DNA of 64,000 bases from Thermoproteota archaeon (GTDB taxonomy: Archaea > Thermoproteota > Thermoprotei_A > EX4484-217-1 > JAPDJV01): positions 21,277 through 85,276 of the forward strand of contig JAPDJV010000004.1 of NCBI GenBank assembly GCA_029258925.1. Direction: 5' to 3'. Positions 37,773 to 47,919 of the stretch are shown here, one piece after another (the stretch's first letter is position 1; the number at the start of each line of letters is the position of its first letter). Under the pieces are notes generated by a model that was given only the letters and a program-made list of their open reading frames with translations, did not search any database and was not told where the DNA came from. The position numbers were made by a program, and so were the translations under genes.

Positions 37773-38145
37773 AAAACTCTACCTCAAGACCCCAAACTAA
37801 CTCTACGCCTACTTGAAATCCTTTCACCACCAACACTATTATATCGCTACCTCATAATAAATAGGTTCCCGAAGCAATATACAGGGAGAAACTTGTAGGC
37901 AATTATATGATAATGTGGGATCTACATGAAAACTTCATAGTGCAACTCTACATTAAACCGTTACTAAGAAGCTTAGAAGACAATTTGTTAGACTATTCAA
38001 TAGGTAAAGGCTATTCAACGAACGTGCTTCCATATAGGTGAAGGAAACTATGTTATAAAGTTTCGGCAAGTCAACAAATACTGTTCTCGTAAAAGGTTTT
38101 CTTAAATCCTTATTTTATTGGTGTCTGAAGTGTTATCGTTATTGT

Positions 38146-38976
38146 TTACTTAACGTTTACGACGTCTAGTTTCATGTCTAGGAGTGGAGCGTCTATTATT
38201 TCCTTGCCTACATCGATTATGTCAACGTTTTTCTCTATAATTTCGGGTATATTGCGGATCTTTATGTTTCCACCGAAAGCTAGTTTAATTTTGCTTCTCA
38301 CATTAAGTTCTCTCAGTTTTCTATCGACTTTCTCAACATCTGCTAGATTGCCTGTGTCCACCATGATTATGTCTGCTCCGTGAACTACTGCTTCAACAGT
38401 CTCCTCTTCCAAGCTCATTGTTTCTCCTCTAATTTGAACGACTTTTACTCTATTCTCGAATTTTCTGGCTGCTTCCAGGGCTTTAGCTATTCCACCGAAC
38501 ATTCTAACATAGTTTTTGTCAATGTACACGAAGGGCTCATCGGTTATTCTTATGCCTACTCCACCAGTTCTTATGGCCTCCCTCAGCAACTCCTTTACTT
38601 CAATAGGCATTTTCTTCCATGCGCCGCAGACAACTCTTATTTTACCTCTTGAAAGCTCTACAGCTCTTCTAGCTGCTGTTGCTACACCTGAGGTCTTAGC
38701 TATGATTCCAATAAGGTGGTCTTCTGCTAAAGCCACTTGCTTCGGGTTCCCTCTTAAAACAACTATTACATCGTTCTTCTTCACTTCCGTCCCAGAAGGC
38801 ATTATTTCCAGTATTTCTAAGCCTAGTTTCAGAGCTTTCTCCTTCAATCTCTCCATGCAAGCTAGGATACCGTCTTGCTCGACTCTAATCACAGCTGTAA
38901 CTCTTCTAGACATTATGTCCTCGAATATTATGTCGCGTATGTCAGTTACTTCACGCAATTCCCCAAAACACTCCAC
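38146..38976 (-). CDS. Quinolinate phosphoribosyltransferase (NadC)-fold protein, divergent
   Basis: DIIFEDIMSRRVTAVIRVEQDGILACME...LRGNPKQVALAEDHLIGIIAKTSGVATAARRAV...ETVEAVVHGADIIMVDTGNL...KLAFGGNIKIRNIPEI...VDIIDVGKEIIDAPLLDMKLDV: NadC-like, but TRKT and HR motifs not recognisable. Confidence 0.72.
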   Translation of the reverse strand: MECFGELREVTDIRDIIFEDIMSRRVTAVIRVEQDGILACMERLKEKALKLGLEILEIMPSGTEVKKNDVIVVLRGNPKQVALAEDHLIGIIAKTSGVATAARRAVELSRGKIRVVCGAWKKMPIEVKELLREAIRTGGVGIRITDEPFVYIDKNYVRMFGGIAKALEAARKFENRVKVVQIRGETMSLEEETVEAVVHGADIIMVDTGNLADVEKVDRKLRELNVRSKIKLAFGGNIKIRNIPEIIEKNVDIIDVGKEIIDAPLLDMKLDVVNVK

Positions 38977-39030
38977 ACTACAATAATTTCAAATAATATT
39001 ATGAAAAAATGTTATGTAATTGAGGGGCCC

Positions 39031-40500
39031 CTACTTACATAATACTTCTTCTGGGGGAATCCCCCTCTGCTTTAACCATTTCGGCATGAGCTTCTTCTCT
39101 ACTTCCTCGTCTACTTCAGGTGCTTTCTCCACCAGGTATTCTGCTAGCGATTTACTCATGTTTATTGCGCCGTAGACTCCGTCGAATACTATCACTTTAT
39201 CAGTCTTCCCTATCTTATATGCGAACTCCATAGCTGTTTCGAGGTCCTCTGCTATTACAGCGTGCTTCATGAACTCTATGTTCTGTGGGTCACGGTTGTA
39301 CACGTCTGCCTGCTCCTTTGTTACAACTATTACTGGAAACATCTTCGACCAGAACACGCTTGGATATCCTCCCCAAGCATAGTTTATTACTATAACCTTT
39401 ATTGCAGGGTTCACTGGTGGAACCTCTGGGATCAAAGGTCTGTCTTTTTCATCGTAGTATGCTTCAGTATACCATGTGTATGGTGGTAGGGGGTTGTCTA
39501 AGTCGAATAAGTCTATGTTTAGGCCCGTGAAGTTAGCGAATATTACTCCACCCGAAAACGTGTATGGTATTGGCGTTCTATAGTCTAAGACGACTATGCA
39601 TTCGTCTATTTTACTCAGCAGCCTCATGACTTTTCCATAGTATCTCAGGTTATCTACTATTATCCTACGATCCAGTCTATCGAGATCGTTATCGGCGTAA
39701 ACTCCTAGTATACCTACTGGTGAAGCTCTTAGGAATACTGAGAAAGCCCACTTGTCCTGAACGAACTTCGAGTTGAATATTGCTCTTGCAACGAAGTTTG
39801 CTCCCCTTGGTCCAAGATTATGGTGGTACGCTGATCTTGTTTCAAGTCTAGCGTACGACATGCCGAATGGTTTAAATGCTCTATCCACATGTCTATGGAA
39901 ATGTACTTCTCTCACATCAGTGTTATGTGCATGCACTATTTTATCCGCATCATAAGCTGCTCTGAGACCATAGAATGTTCCGATCTCGGTCTCTATGGGT
40001 ACTCCCGGATCCAAGGGTGAAATTCCATACGCTTTCCCATTGAAGTATTCGTCCAACTTGAACCTCTTAATATATTCCTCGGACTCTCTATGTCTTAACC
40101 CTACGCCGACCTTCAACCTTATGTTTGTAACTCCAGTTTTACGTTCGATGACGTCCTTTATCGTCTTGAGCATTTCAGCGTATGGTTCTCCTCCAAGAAT
40201 GGTGAAGCCGTGGTGTGATCCGAGTATGTTCACTGAGCGTGCTCCTTTAATTGGAGACATATCGACGTTTTCCAAGGCCTCCTCGGTAGCGTCTCTAATA
40301 GCTTTTGGATTAGGTGGAGGCCATAATGGTTTAGGTATGTCTGGGAAGAGTTCAGATATCTTAATGGAAACCATGTTAGGTAGCTCGGATGCACGTTTCT
40401 TGACGTATTTTGGGTCCACCCCATATATTGAGGGAGCTGGTGGTAATGGAGCTATGGGGGGGCCTATTACTCTACTTTTATCGATTTTATATTGAGGCAT
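39031..40500 (-). CDS. Uncharacterised 489-aa protein, possibly distantly LarA-like (DUF2088); His-rich putative metal site
   Basis: VGVGLRHRESEEYIKRF and ADKIVHAHNTDVREVHFHRHVDRAFKPFGMSYARLETRSAYHHN resemble LarA regions only loosely. 16-nt gap to the ferredoxin gene upstream. Confidence 0.5.
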   Translation of the reverse strand: MPQYKIDKSRVIGPPIAPLPPAPSIYGVDPKYVKKRASELPNMVSIKISELFPDIPKPLWPPPNPKAIRDATEEALENVDMSPIKGARSVNILGSHHGFTILGGEPYAEMLKTIKDVIERKTGVTNIRLKVGVGLRHRESEEYIKRFKLDEYFNGKAYGISPLDPGVPIETEIGTFYGLRAAYDADKIVHAHNTDVREVHFHRHVDRAFKPFGMSYARLETRSAYHHNLGPRGANFVARAIFNSKFVQDKWAFSVFLRASPVGILGVYADNDLDRLDRRIIVDNLRYYGKVMRLLSKIDECIVVLDYRTPIPYTFSGGVIFANFTGLNIDLFDLDNPLPPYTWYTEAYYDEKDRPLIPEVPPVNPAIKVIVINYAWGGYPSVFWSKMFPVIVVTKEQADVYNRDPQNIEFMKHAVIAEDLETAMEFAYKIGKTDKVIVFDGVYGAINMSKSLAEYLVEKAPEVDEEVEKKLMPKWLKQRGIPPEEVLCK

Positions 40501-40516
40501 TCAGGATCCCCCACAC

Positions 40517-41110
40517 CTAAACTTTTGCTTCTCCTCTAGTTAACTTCTTCAATAACATTTCATCCTCGTCGAAGTAGAATCCTCTAGCCCTATACTTCTC
40601 CCTAACCTTTTTTGGTATCTCGAACACTGTTGGACAGATACCGTACCATGCATGTCTACCTGGCTTGGGTTTAGGCTCAATGCCTACTGCTCTGAGCAAC
40701 CTGAGTATTGGCTGGATACACTCCACTTTACACCCAGTCCTAACGCCGGTCATTCTAGATATTTCCTCAGGAGTCTTGGCTCCTAAGATTATTGCTGCAG
40801 CAACCTCTTTAGCCCTGGTTCCAGTACAGAAGCATATTATCTGCTCCGGGTGGAAGCCAGCATTCCTACATATTTCCTCAACTTTCTTAAAGTCTACCTT
40901 GCTCACGTCGACCCTTACAATTTTTGGTTCTGGTAGGCGCTCCATTGTTATAGCGTAGTTCGGACATCTCTCATAGCATGCTCCACAACCCATGCAAGTA
41001 TTTGGGTCTATCTTTGGGTATTCACCTGGCGTCCAAGATATTGCCTCCGTGGGACAAATGGACCAGCACAAACCGCACTTTACGCATTTCGAGTAATCTG
41101 TTTTAGCCAT
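40517..41110 (-). CDS. 2x[4Fe-4S] ferredoxin with C-terminal BFD-like [2Fe-2S] domain
   Basis: CVKCGLCWSICPTEAI...CMGCGACYERCPNYAI; C-terminal IICFCTGTRAKEVAAAIILGAKTPEEISRMTGVRTGCKVEC. Confidence 0.8.
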   Translation of the reverse strand: MAKTDYSKCVKCGLCWSICPTEAISWTPGEYPKIDPNTCMGCGACYERCPNYAITMERLPEPKIVRVDVSKVDFKKVEEICRNAGFHPEQIICFCTGTRAKEVAAAIILGAKTPEEISRMTGVRTGCKVECIQPILRLLRAVGIEPKPKPGRHAWYGICPTVFEIPKKVREKYRARGFYFDEDEMLLKKLTRGEAKV

Positions 41111-41186
41111 GAACGCTACATACCTTACCGTGGCAGAACCCTCCGTAAAAGTTTTAACATGTGTAATTAATTTTGTTTAACGATAT

Positions 41187-42098
41187 TTAATCTTTATGTG
41201 CGCAATGTTTCATTTTAGACCTTAACACCTCCCTTAATTCCCCAGCAATCAAATTAGCTATCTGCTCCTTAGACAAATTATTGTTTAACCCCCTGATAAG
41301 AGCATTTAAACCGATTTTCACCTCATCTGTTGGTCCGGGCAACGCTATTATTAGGGACTCCCCTACTCTTCCAACACCTATCCTCACACCATCCTTAAAG
41401 TGCCTCCCCTTACCCTTATCATATTTTACTATGTAGGGTGTGGCCGCATTGGGGTCGACTCTCAGAAGACCTTCAATAGTCTTATCCTTGGCCTCGGCTC
41501 CAACGCCTCCCGTGAAAATTATGAGTCCATACCCGTTATCCAGTGCTCTCTGAATGGAATTCGATATAACGTATTCGTCGTCGTCCAGTACTCCGCCCAC
41601 CGTGACATCGTAGCCTAGCTTAGTTAATTCTTCCTTGATTAGAGGAGAATTAGTGTCCTTAATTAAGCCCTCCTTAACTTCTGAACCCGTGGAGAATACT
41701 ATGGCTCTCTTAGAAATCCTCTTCCTCATCTCCTTGACTATCTGCACGGTTCTCTCAAGAACTTCTTTAGCCTCGCTTTCCTCGACAGCTATTAAACCTA
41801 GGATGCCCTCTGAGTGAATTGTTGTCTGAGGAGTCACTTTAACACCGGGTACTTGCGATAATTTTCTCAGCAACTCGTTTTTCTTGCCTATGATTTGCTT
41901 AGCTGAGATGGTGCTCCTAAGTATGTCTACTACCATCAATTTCTCTCTAACGTCCGTAACCATAACCTCGCTCTCATCTAAGCCTAGAACCTCGGCAACA
42001 GCTCTGGCAACGTCTTTCAAGTTAACATTTGACAACTCTATGTTCTCAAACCATATCTCAGTTTTCATCAACAAATTTAACTCGACATCTTCTTCCAT
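41187..42098 (-). CDS. MoCF-biosynthesis/CinA-like molybdopterin-binding domain protein with N-terminal extension
   Basis: FSTGSEVKEGLIKDTNSPLIKEELTKLGYDVTVGGVLDDDEYVISNSIQRALDNGYGLIIFTGGVGAEAKDKTIEGL. Confidence 0.8.
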   Translation of the reverse strand: MEEDVELNLLMKTEIWFENIELSNVNLKDVARAVAEVLGLDESEVMVTDVREKLMVVDILRSTISAKQIIGKKNELLRKLSQVPGVKVTPQTTIHSEGILGLIAVEESEAKEVLERTVQIVKEMRKRISKRAIVFSTGSEVKEGLIKDTNSPLIKEELTKLGYDVTVGGVLDDDEYVISNSIQRALDNGYGLIIFTGGVGAEAKDKTIEGLLRVDPNAATPYIVKYDKGKGRHFKDGVRIGVGRVGESLIIALPGPTDEVKIGLNALIRGLNNNLSKEQIANLIAGELREVLRSKMKHCAHKD

Positions 42099-42319
42099 AA
42101 ATTGACACTTCCACCAAGAATGTGTAGTCTAAAAATAAATAAGGTTTGTTAGAGGCTCCCATACATCCAAACAAACTCTGCGAATCAAACTGCTCGTTTA
42201 AGGGAAATTATTGCTTAGATCATCAAAACTGCTATGAACCCGCCGAGTAACCTTAACGGTTTTTCTCCAATTTGACGGAGAGCCCGCTCTAGTCTTTGTA
42301 GACCAGCCTGCATGTTAGC

Positions 42320-43168
42320 TTACTTGAATCTAATGGTCACTGAGCCGAGTTTGTCGAATGTTGCTCTCACAATGTAGCCTGGTTTAATGTCTACTGCCGC
42401 AATAAGTGATCCCGAAAGGATTACTTCTCCAGATTTAAGGTAAGTACCGTAGGAGGCCAGTTTGTTAGCTAGCCACGCTACTGATGAAACAGGATTGCCC
42501 ATAACAGCTGCTCCAGCAGCTGTTGAAATGATTTCCCCGTTAACTTCGAATACTAGCCCTACTAGGCGTAGGTCGATGTTCCTAACATCTACTATTCTAC
42601 CTCCGAGAACGAACCTGGCTGAAGAAGCGTTATCGGCTATGGTGTCCTGGATCTTAATCTTCCAATCCCTAATACGGCTGTCAATAATTTCTAGAGCAGG
42701 CATCACTCCCTCTGTTGCGCGTAGGACATCTGCGGGAGTTATTCCCGGACCCTTCAAGTCATCTTTTAATACGAAGGCGATCTCAGCCTCTATCTTAGGC
42801 TGAATGAGCTCCCTCAAGTCTATGCATTCTCCCTCCAATACGATCATTCGATCAGTTAGGTGTCCGTAGTCGGGTTCGTTAACCCCGAAAAGTTTCTGCA
42901 TACCTTTACTCGTTAACCCTATCTTCTTACCAACGATCTTCTCTCCCCGAGTAATCTTCGCGTCTACATTTTTTAATTGAATTCTATAAGCATCTTCAAT
43001 ACTTATTTGCGGATATGTTTTTGTTAATGGATCGATGGGTTCGCGCTTCTCCTCAGCTTCCAGAAGCATCCTAGCTAATTCATCTATTGGTATAGGGTTG
43101 TGTGTAGTCATAGCATTACACCTACAAACTATAATTGCCATTATTAAAGTATTTAAAGTTAAATTCAA
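42320..43168 (-). CDS. 2-keto-4-pentenoate hydratase / 4-oxalocrotonate decarboxylase-like (FAH superfamily)
   Basis: SIEDAYRIQLKNVDAKITRGEKIVGKKIGLTSKGMQKLFGVNEPDYGHLTD; QPKIEAEIAFVLK; GNPVSSVAWLANKL. Confidence 0.88.
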   Translation of the reverse strand: MNLTLNTLIMAIIVCRCNAMTTHNPIPIDELARMLLEAEEKREPIDPLTKTYPQISIEDAYRIQLKNVDAKITRGEKIVGKKIGLTSKGMQKLFGVNEPDYGHLTDRMIVLEGECIDLRELIQPKIEAEIAFVLKDDLKGPGITPADVLRATEGVMPALEIIDSRIRDWKIKIQDTIADNASSARFVLGGRIVDVRNIDLRLVGLVFEVNGEIISTAAGAAVMGNPVSSVAWLANKLASYGTYLKSGEVILSGSLIAAVDIKPGYIVRATFDKLGSVTIRFK

Positions 43169-43263
43169 ATATTATATAGACCACATTTCGTGATCTGAGC
43201 TGTAAAGGATATATGTTTTAATATGCTAACTTTGGCCATAATATATTTAAATTTGTACATCAA

Positions 43264-44073
43264 TTGATTAACGGTGGTCTCATGATCGAGCTTCGCCCTC
43301 CCATAATATCAAATCTTAACGTGAATCTAGAAGGTAGAGTTGCAATAGTAACAGGTTCTAGTAAGGGTATAGGTCGTGCAATAGCATTATCTCTGGCTAT
43401 GAGCGGTGCAGACGTTGTCATCAACGGGAGGAAAAAGGAGGATTTGATGAAGACTGCTGAAGAAATTAAGGCTTTGAATAGAAGAGTTCTACCAGTAGTA
43501 GCGGATGTGAGTAAGTGGGATGATGTTAAGAGGATGGTTGACGAGACAATAAAGCATTTTGGCCATATTGAGATAGTTGTCAACAATGCTGGAATCCTTG
43601 GACCAGTAAAACCCGTACATGAAATCACTGTGGAAGAGTGGGACAAGGTATTAGCAATTAACTTGGGGGGAGCATTTCTAGTCATAAAAGCCGTAGTACC
43701 ATACATGATTAAACAGAAATATGGTAAAATAATTAACATATCATCTGTAGCAGGTGTTGAAGGAAACAAGAATATGGTACCATACTGTGCATCCAAAGCT
43801 GCACTAATAGGGTTAACTAAGGCGCTGGCGGAGGAACTGGGACCCTACGGGATAAGAATAAACGCTGTTTGCCCAGCACTAGTGGAGAAAACCTATTTGA
43901 CTGAGAGCATGCCACCTGAGCAAAGAGAATTTCTAGCGAAGAAGATACCTTTAGGCAGGTTATGTAGGTTAGATGAGGTTGCCGATTTAGTAAAGTTCCT
44001 AGCATCAGATGCATCAGACTTCCTAACAGGGTACGCGTTTGTTTTAGCTGGTGGAAGAGCTAGATGCCACTAA
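43264..44073 (+). CDS. SDR-family oxidoreductase
   Basis: GRVAIVTGSSKGIGRAIALSLA; VNNAGILGP; ISSVAGVEGNKNMVPYCASKAALIGLTKALAEELGPYGIRINAVCPA. Confidence 0.93.
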   Translation: MINGGLMIELRPPIISNLNVNLEGRVAIVTGSSKGIGRAIALSLAMSGADVVINGRKKEDLMKTAEEIKALNRRVLPVVADVSKWDDVKRMVDETIKHFGHIEIVVNNAGILGPVKPVHEITVEEWDKVLAINLGGAFLVIKAVVPYMIKQKYGKIINISSVAGVEGNKNMVPYCASKAALIGLTKALAEELGPYGIRINAVCPALVEKTYLTESMPPEQREFLAKKIPLGRLCRLDEVADLVKFLASDASDFLTGYAFVLAGGRARCH

Positions 44074-44131
44074 ATTTTCTACCCCATATTTTATTTGGGA
44101 ACAGTGTTCCACGTAGCTGAGAAAAAAAGTT

Positions 44132-45523
44132 TCAATAGTCTCCTACGATTTCCCTAGCTTTTTCAATAATGTTCTCTGGTATCGATATTACTTCGGGGAA
44201 GACGCCCTTCAGTCTAGGGGGCAGAGGCTTTGTTGCATCTATGCCTCCCCGCGCAGTAAATCCGTTGAGTGAAGAAGGGTCTAGAGGCGATCCACGGGCA
44301 CCCTCAACTACAATGAGATCTCTGTCTAATTGAGAACGCGTTGCTATAGCCCACAATACTTCATCCTCATCAAATATGTCTACGTCACTGTCCACTACAA
44401 CAACGTGTTTAACTACTTCGTAAGCGCTTAAAGCTGCAAGTATGGCGTTTTTCCCATCTCCCTCACGCATCTTCTCTATTTGAATATAGCAGTGGAATCT
44501 TCCGCAACCGGATGGAGGCAAGTAAACGTTTCTAACACCCGGCACCACGTTTTTAACAGTGTGGAATATTCTACTCTCAACAGGTATGCTTCCTAGGAAG
44601 AAGCAGTCTCTATGTCCCGGAATCACGTCGAGGTAAATGGAGTTTTTCCGCATGTTTATGGCTCTAACAACTATGACTCTTCCATCCCTGTTCACCGGGC
44701 CATATGTTTTAGGGAATTCTCCGAAAGGCCCCTCAGTCTCTCTCACATTAGGTAAGACTTCCCCCTCAATCACTATTTCTGCATCAGCCGGTATTAGGAA
44801 GCTCTTACCCCAAGTTGTTGAGGGGGTCAGTCTTAATGGTTCGCCTAGAACCCCGCCGATAACATGGTATTCGTCAACTGTAATAGGCTGAACCGTCTGG
44901 GTTCCAAGGTAGAAGGCTGGGTGGTGGCCTATCACTATTGCTATGGGCATCCCCAAGTTCCTATCCTCATATCTCCTATGGTAAATATCAGTGTGTCTAC
45001 CTTTAATGAATAGTGAGACGAGTTTCCTAGGACCCTTATACATGTCTCTAATAGTTGCAGCATTATAGCCGTACTCCGGATCCCAGACAACGTGTACGCC
45101 GCCAGTAATGTATGGCCCAGCATCTTTCTCGTAGTGCTTTATTATTGGAAGCATCCTTAAGTCGGCTTCCTCCCCTGTCAACACGACTTCTTTAACAGGT
45201 GCATCGTTTTCATCGACCACTACAGGCTCTACTCCCCTAGTCTCCCTCTTATAATACTCTAGGGCGAGGAGTCTGTTGCTAGTGTTCAGAGCCCATGCAC
45301 ATCTATCTCTGCTGGCAAACAAGTTTGTTACTAACGGTATTCTAGACTTTGATCCCAGGAGATTGTTGATGTTCTTGAAGAATAGTATTGGATACTTACC
45401 TTGTTTACCAAGAAGCCACACAATAGCCGCTATCTCCAGACTCGACTCAATATTAGCCTCTATGGTCAACAAGTTATCTGGATGTTCTCTAGAAATAAAC
45501 TCTAAGTAACTTCTTAAATCCAT
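44132..45523 (-). CDS. UbiD-family (prenyl-FMN) decarboxylase
   Basis: NTSNRLLALEYYKR; GPYITGGVHVVWDPEYGYNAATIRDMY; IVIGHHPAFYLGTQ; EGPFGEFPKTYGP. Confidence 0.9.
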   Translation of the reverse strand: MDLRSYLEFISREHPDNLLTIEANIESSLEIAAIVWLLGKQGKYPILFFKNINNLLGSKSRIPLVTNLFASRDRCAWALNTSNRLLALEYYKRETRGVEPVVVDENDAPVKEVVLTGEEADLRMLPIIKHYEKDAGPYITGGVHVVWDPEYGYNAATIRDMYKGPRKLVSLFIKGRHTDIYHRRYEDRNLGMPIAIVIGHHPAFYLGTQTVQPITVDEYHVIGGVLGEPLRLTPSTTWGKSFLIPADAEIVIEGEVLPNVRETEGPFGEFPKTYGPVNRDGRVIVVRAINMRKNSIYLDVIPGHRDCFFLGSIPVESRIFHTVKNVVPGVRNVYLPPSGCGRFHCYIQIEKMREGDGKNAILAALSAYEVVKHVVVVDSDVDIFDEDEVLWAIATRSQLDRDLIVVEGARGSPLDPSSLNGFTARGGIDATKPLPPRLKGVFPEVISIPENIIEKAREIVGDY

Positions 45524-45994
45524 GGTTTTCCCCCAACCAGAATAGTCCTAGTACTTTATTGTAGATGAAACCAGTATATTAAAATACCTTGATAAAGTCT
45601 CTCCAGATGGAAGCAAGTACATGGTGCATAGTGCTTAAGCAATCTTTAAATTGGCTAAATATTTTGATGGCCATTGTCACGACTACGGTCATCACGGCGA
45701 TGAGAGCCGTCAAATCATGTAGATGTTTGCCCATACTCTCAGACAATTGTTCGACTGTTTTCTCTCGAAGACTTGTGAAGGCTTGAAATCGAGTTATTAA
45801 AGTTATAAAGATTGCCGGACTTACTAATGAAAGCCGAGATCGTAGCTGGCGTGAGGTAAGTTTCTCATGTAACAATACTTCTTCTCCTGCAATAAGATTA
45901 CGTAAAGTAAGTTAGTATTGAATAATTATTGCTGATCGGCTGTAGCCTGAACTGGTGGTAGAATTAATATAAAATAAAAATATTGTTGTTTTAT

Positions 45995-47914
45995 TTATGC
46001 TATTTTACCTATTTTAGCTAGCTCGTCTGCTACGTCTGCTAGTCCTAGTTCTTCTAGCTTCTTCCTCGTTATGTAGCCTGTCTTCTTATCCCAGCCGAAT
46101 GCTTCATATGCTTCGTCGAGGAGTTCATCGAACTTTATGACAGCCTGTCCCTTTGCTGGTCCCGTGGTTACTGGCTCTAGCAGTCTCTTTGGCAGAGTGT
46201 CGTGTCTCCTGTCGAATCCTTCTCTAATGTTGAATGCTCTCTTCAAGTTCCATGCACGCTCGGCTGCTACCAGCAGGTCTTTGCCAGTTACTTCTATGCC
46301 TGTTAGAGAGCTGTATAGTCTGGCCAGTCTCTTAGGCGTTAGACAGCTGTCCTCGGAGCCCCATAATGGGAATCTGCATATACCTAGGCTTTCGGCTAGC
46401 TCACCGTGTAGTGCTAACAATCTATATGCTATTCCTCTCTTAACACCTACCTCAGCATACTTGTCTGGTGGTGGCCATGGTAGTCCAAACTCTCTTAAAC
46501 CGTTATCTAATGGTATGAAGTCGTATGCTCCAGCCCAGTTCGGATGCATGTGACATGCTCCTCTGGGTGTAACAGCGTACTGTATTACGAAGTTCCTTGA
46601 CTCTCCTCTTGGATCATGTGCTGGAACCTCTAGTCCCTTAACGTGGACAGCGAACTCATCGGCACCCTTACCTATCTTCTCCGCTGCTTTCTTAACTCCT
46701 TCAGCCAGAACGTCTCCGAATCCCTCTCTCTTAGCTATTGCATCCACTAACGTTAATATTACATCTGGGTCTCCCCATCTAAGCTTTAAGCCGCCAGTGT
46801 CCTCCTCGGTTATGTATCCTCTCTCGAATGCTTCAATAGCGAAAGCAATCACGTTACCCGTTGATATAGTGTCTAGACCATAATTGTTGCACAAGTAGTT
46901 TGCTCTCACTACCGCCTCTAAGTCTGTTAGTAGTGATTGTACGCCTAGCATATCTGAGGTCTCGTACTCTGGTCCCTCATGTAGTGGTGTCGGATACTTG
47001 CCGTCTGGCACCCAAGAGTATCTACCGCAACCTATCGTGCAGCCGAAGCAAGCTCTCCTCTTAACCAAGTACTTCTCGGCTAACATGTCTCCTGACATGC
47101 TGTCTGCTTCAGGGAAGTAGGTTGTCTTGAAGTTCATTGTTGGGAGTGCGCCTGCAGCATTCAACGCGTTAACTAAGCCTATAGTGCCCAGCATACCTAG
47201 GATTTCCCTGAAAACATACTTCTTCATTGCCTCGTGTGCTTCCAAGGCGTCTTCGAAGAACTTGTCTGGTTTCGCTGGTACAATGCTCTTCTCGCCGAAA
47301 ACCACGATAGCCTTCAAGTTCTTGGATCCCATTACAGCACCGCCGCCGCATCTTCCAGCAGCTCTATCATAGTCGTTCATTATAGCAGAGAACTTCACAA
47401 GTTTCTCTCCAGCAGGTCCAATACAAGCTACTGAAGCCTCAGGTCTACCAACTTCCTCTAACAGTATATCTGTCGTCTCGTGAACGGTCTTGCCCCAAAG
47501 ATGCTTGGCGCTACGTATCTCAGCTGAACCATCCTCCACGTAAAGGTAGACTGGCTCATCAGCCTTCCCAGTGATAATTATCATGTCGAATCCTGCAAAC
47601 TTTAACATTGGACCGAACTTTCCACCGGACCTAGCCTCTCCCCATGCTCCAGTTAGTGGAGACTTGAATTGATAGAATATGCTGCCGCTACTTGGCACGA
47701 GGGTTCCGGTGAGCGGTCCTGTTGAAGCAACCAGAATGTTCTCAGGGCTTAATGGATCAACTCCGCCCTTCATTTCATTCCATAGTATTCTTGCTCCGAA
47801 TCCAGCTCCACCCAAGTATAGCTTGGCCCACTCGGGCTTCAAGTCCTCTACTGAGACCTTCTTCTTGGAGAGGTCTACTCTAAGTATTTTACCCATATAC
47901 CCATACCACTTCAT
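45995..47914 (-). CDS. Aldehyde ferredoxin oxidoreductase (tungsten-type AOR family)
   Basis: MGKILRVDLSKKKVSVEDLKPEWAKLYLGGAGFGARILWNE; LTGTLVPSSGS; RRACFGCTIGCGRY; GACHMHPNW. Confidence 0.93.
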   Translation of the reverse strand: MKWYGYMGKILRVDLSKKKVSVEDLKPEWAKLYLGGAGFGARILWNEMKGGVDPLSPENILVASTGPLTGTLVPSSGSIFYQFKSPLTGAWGEARSGGKFGPMLKFAGFDMIIITGKADEPVYLYVEDGSAEIRSAKHLWGKTVHETTDILLEEVGRPEASVACIGPAGEKLVKFSAIMNDYDRAAGRCGGGAVMGSKNLKAIVVFGEKSIVPAKPDKFFEDALEAHEAMKKYVFREILGMLGTIGLVNALNAAGALPTMNFKTTYFPEADSMSGDMLAEKYLVKRRACFGCTIGCGRYSWVPDGKYPTPLHEGPEYETSDMLGVQSLLTDLEAVVRANYLCNNYGLDTISTGNVIAFAIEAFERGYITEEDTGGLKLRWGDPDVILTLVDAIAKREGFGDVLAEGVKKAAEKIGKGADEFAVHVKGLEVPAHDPRGESRNFVIQYAVTPRGACHMHPNWAGAYDFIPLDNGLREFGLPWPPPDKYAEVGVKRGIAYRLLALHGELAESLGICRFPLWGSEDSCLTPKRLARLYSSLTGIEVTGKDLLVAAERAWNLKRAFNIREGFDRRHDTLPKRLLEPVTTGPAKGQAVIKFDELLDEAYEAFGWDKKTGYITRKKLEELGLADVADELAKIGKIA

Positions 47915-47919
47915 CTACC

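Noticed and set aside
45579-45875. 98-aa minus-strand ORF with one hydrophobic stretch
   Set aside because: No recognisable family and borderline composition in an intergenic gap; could be real but I cannot support it.
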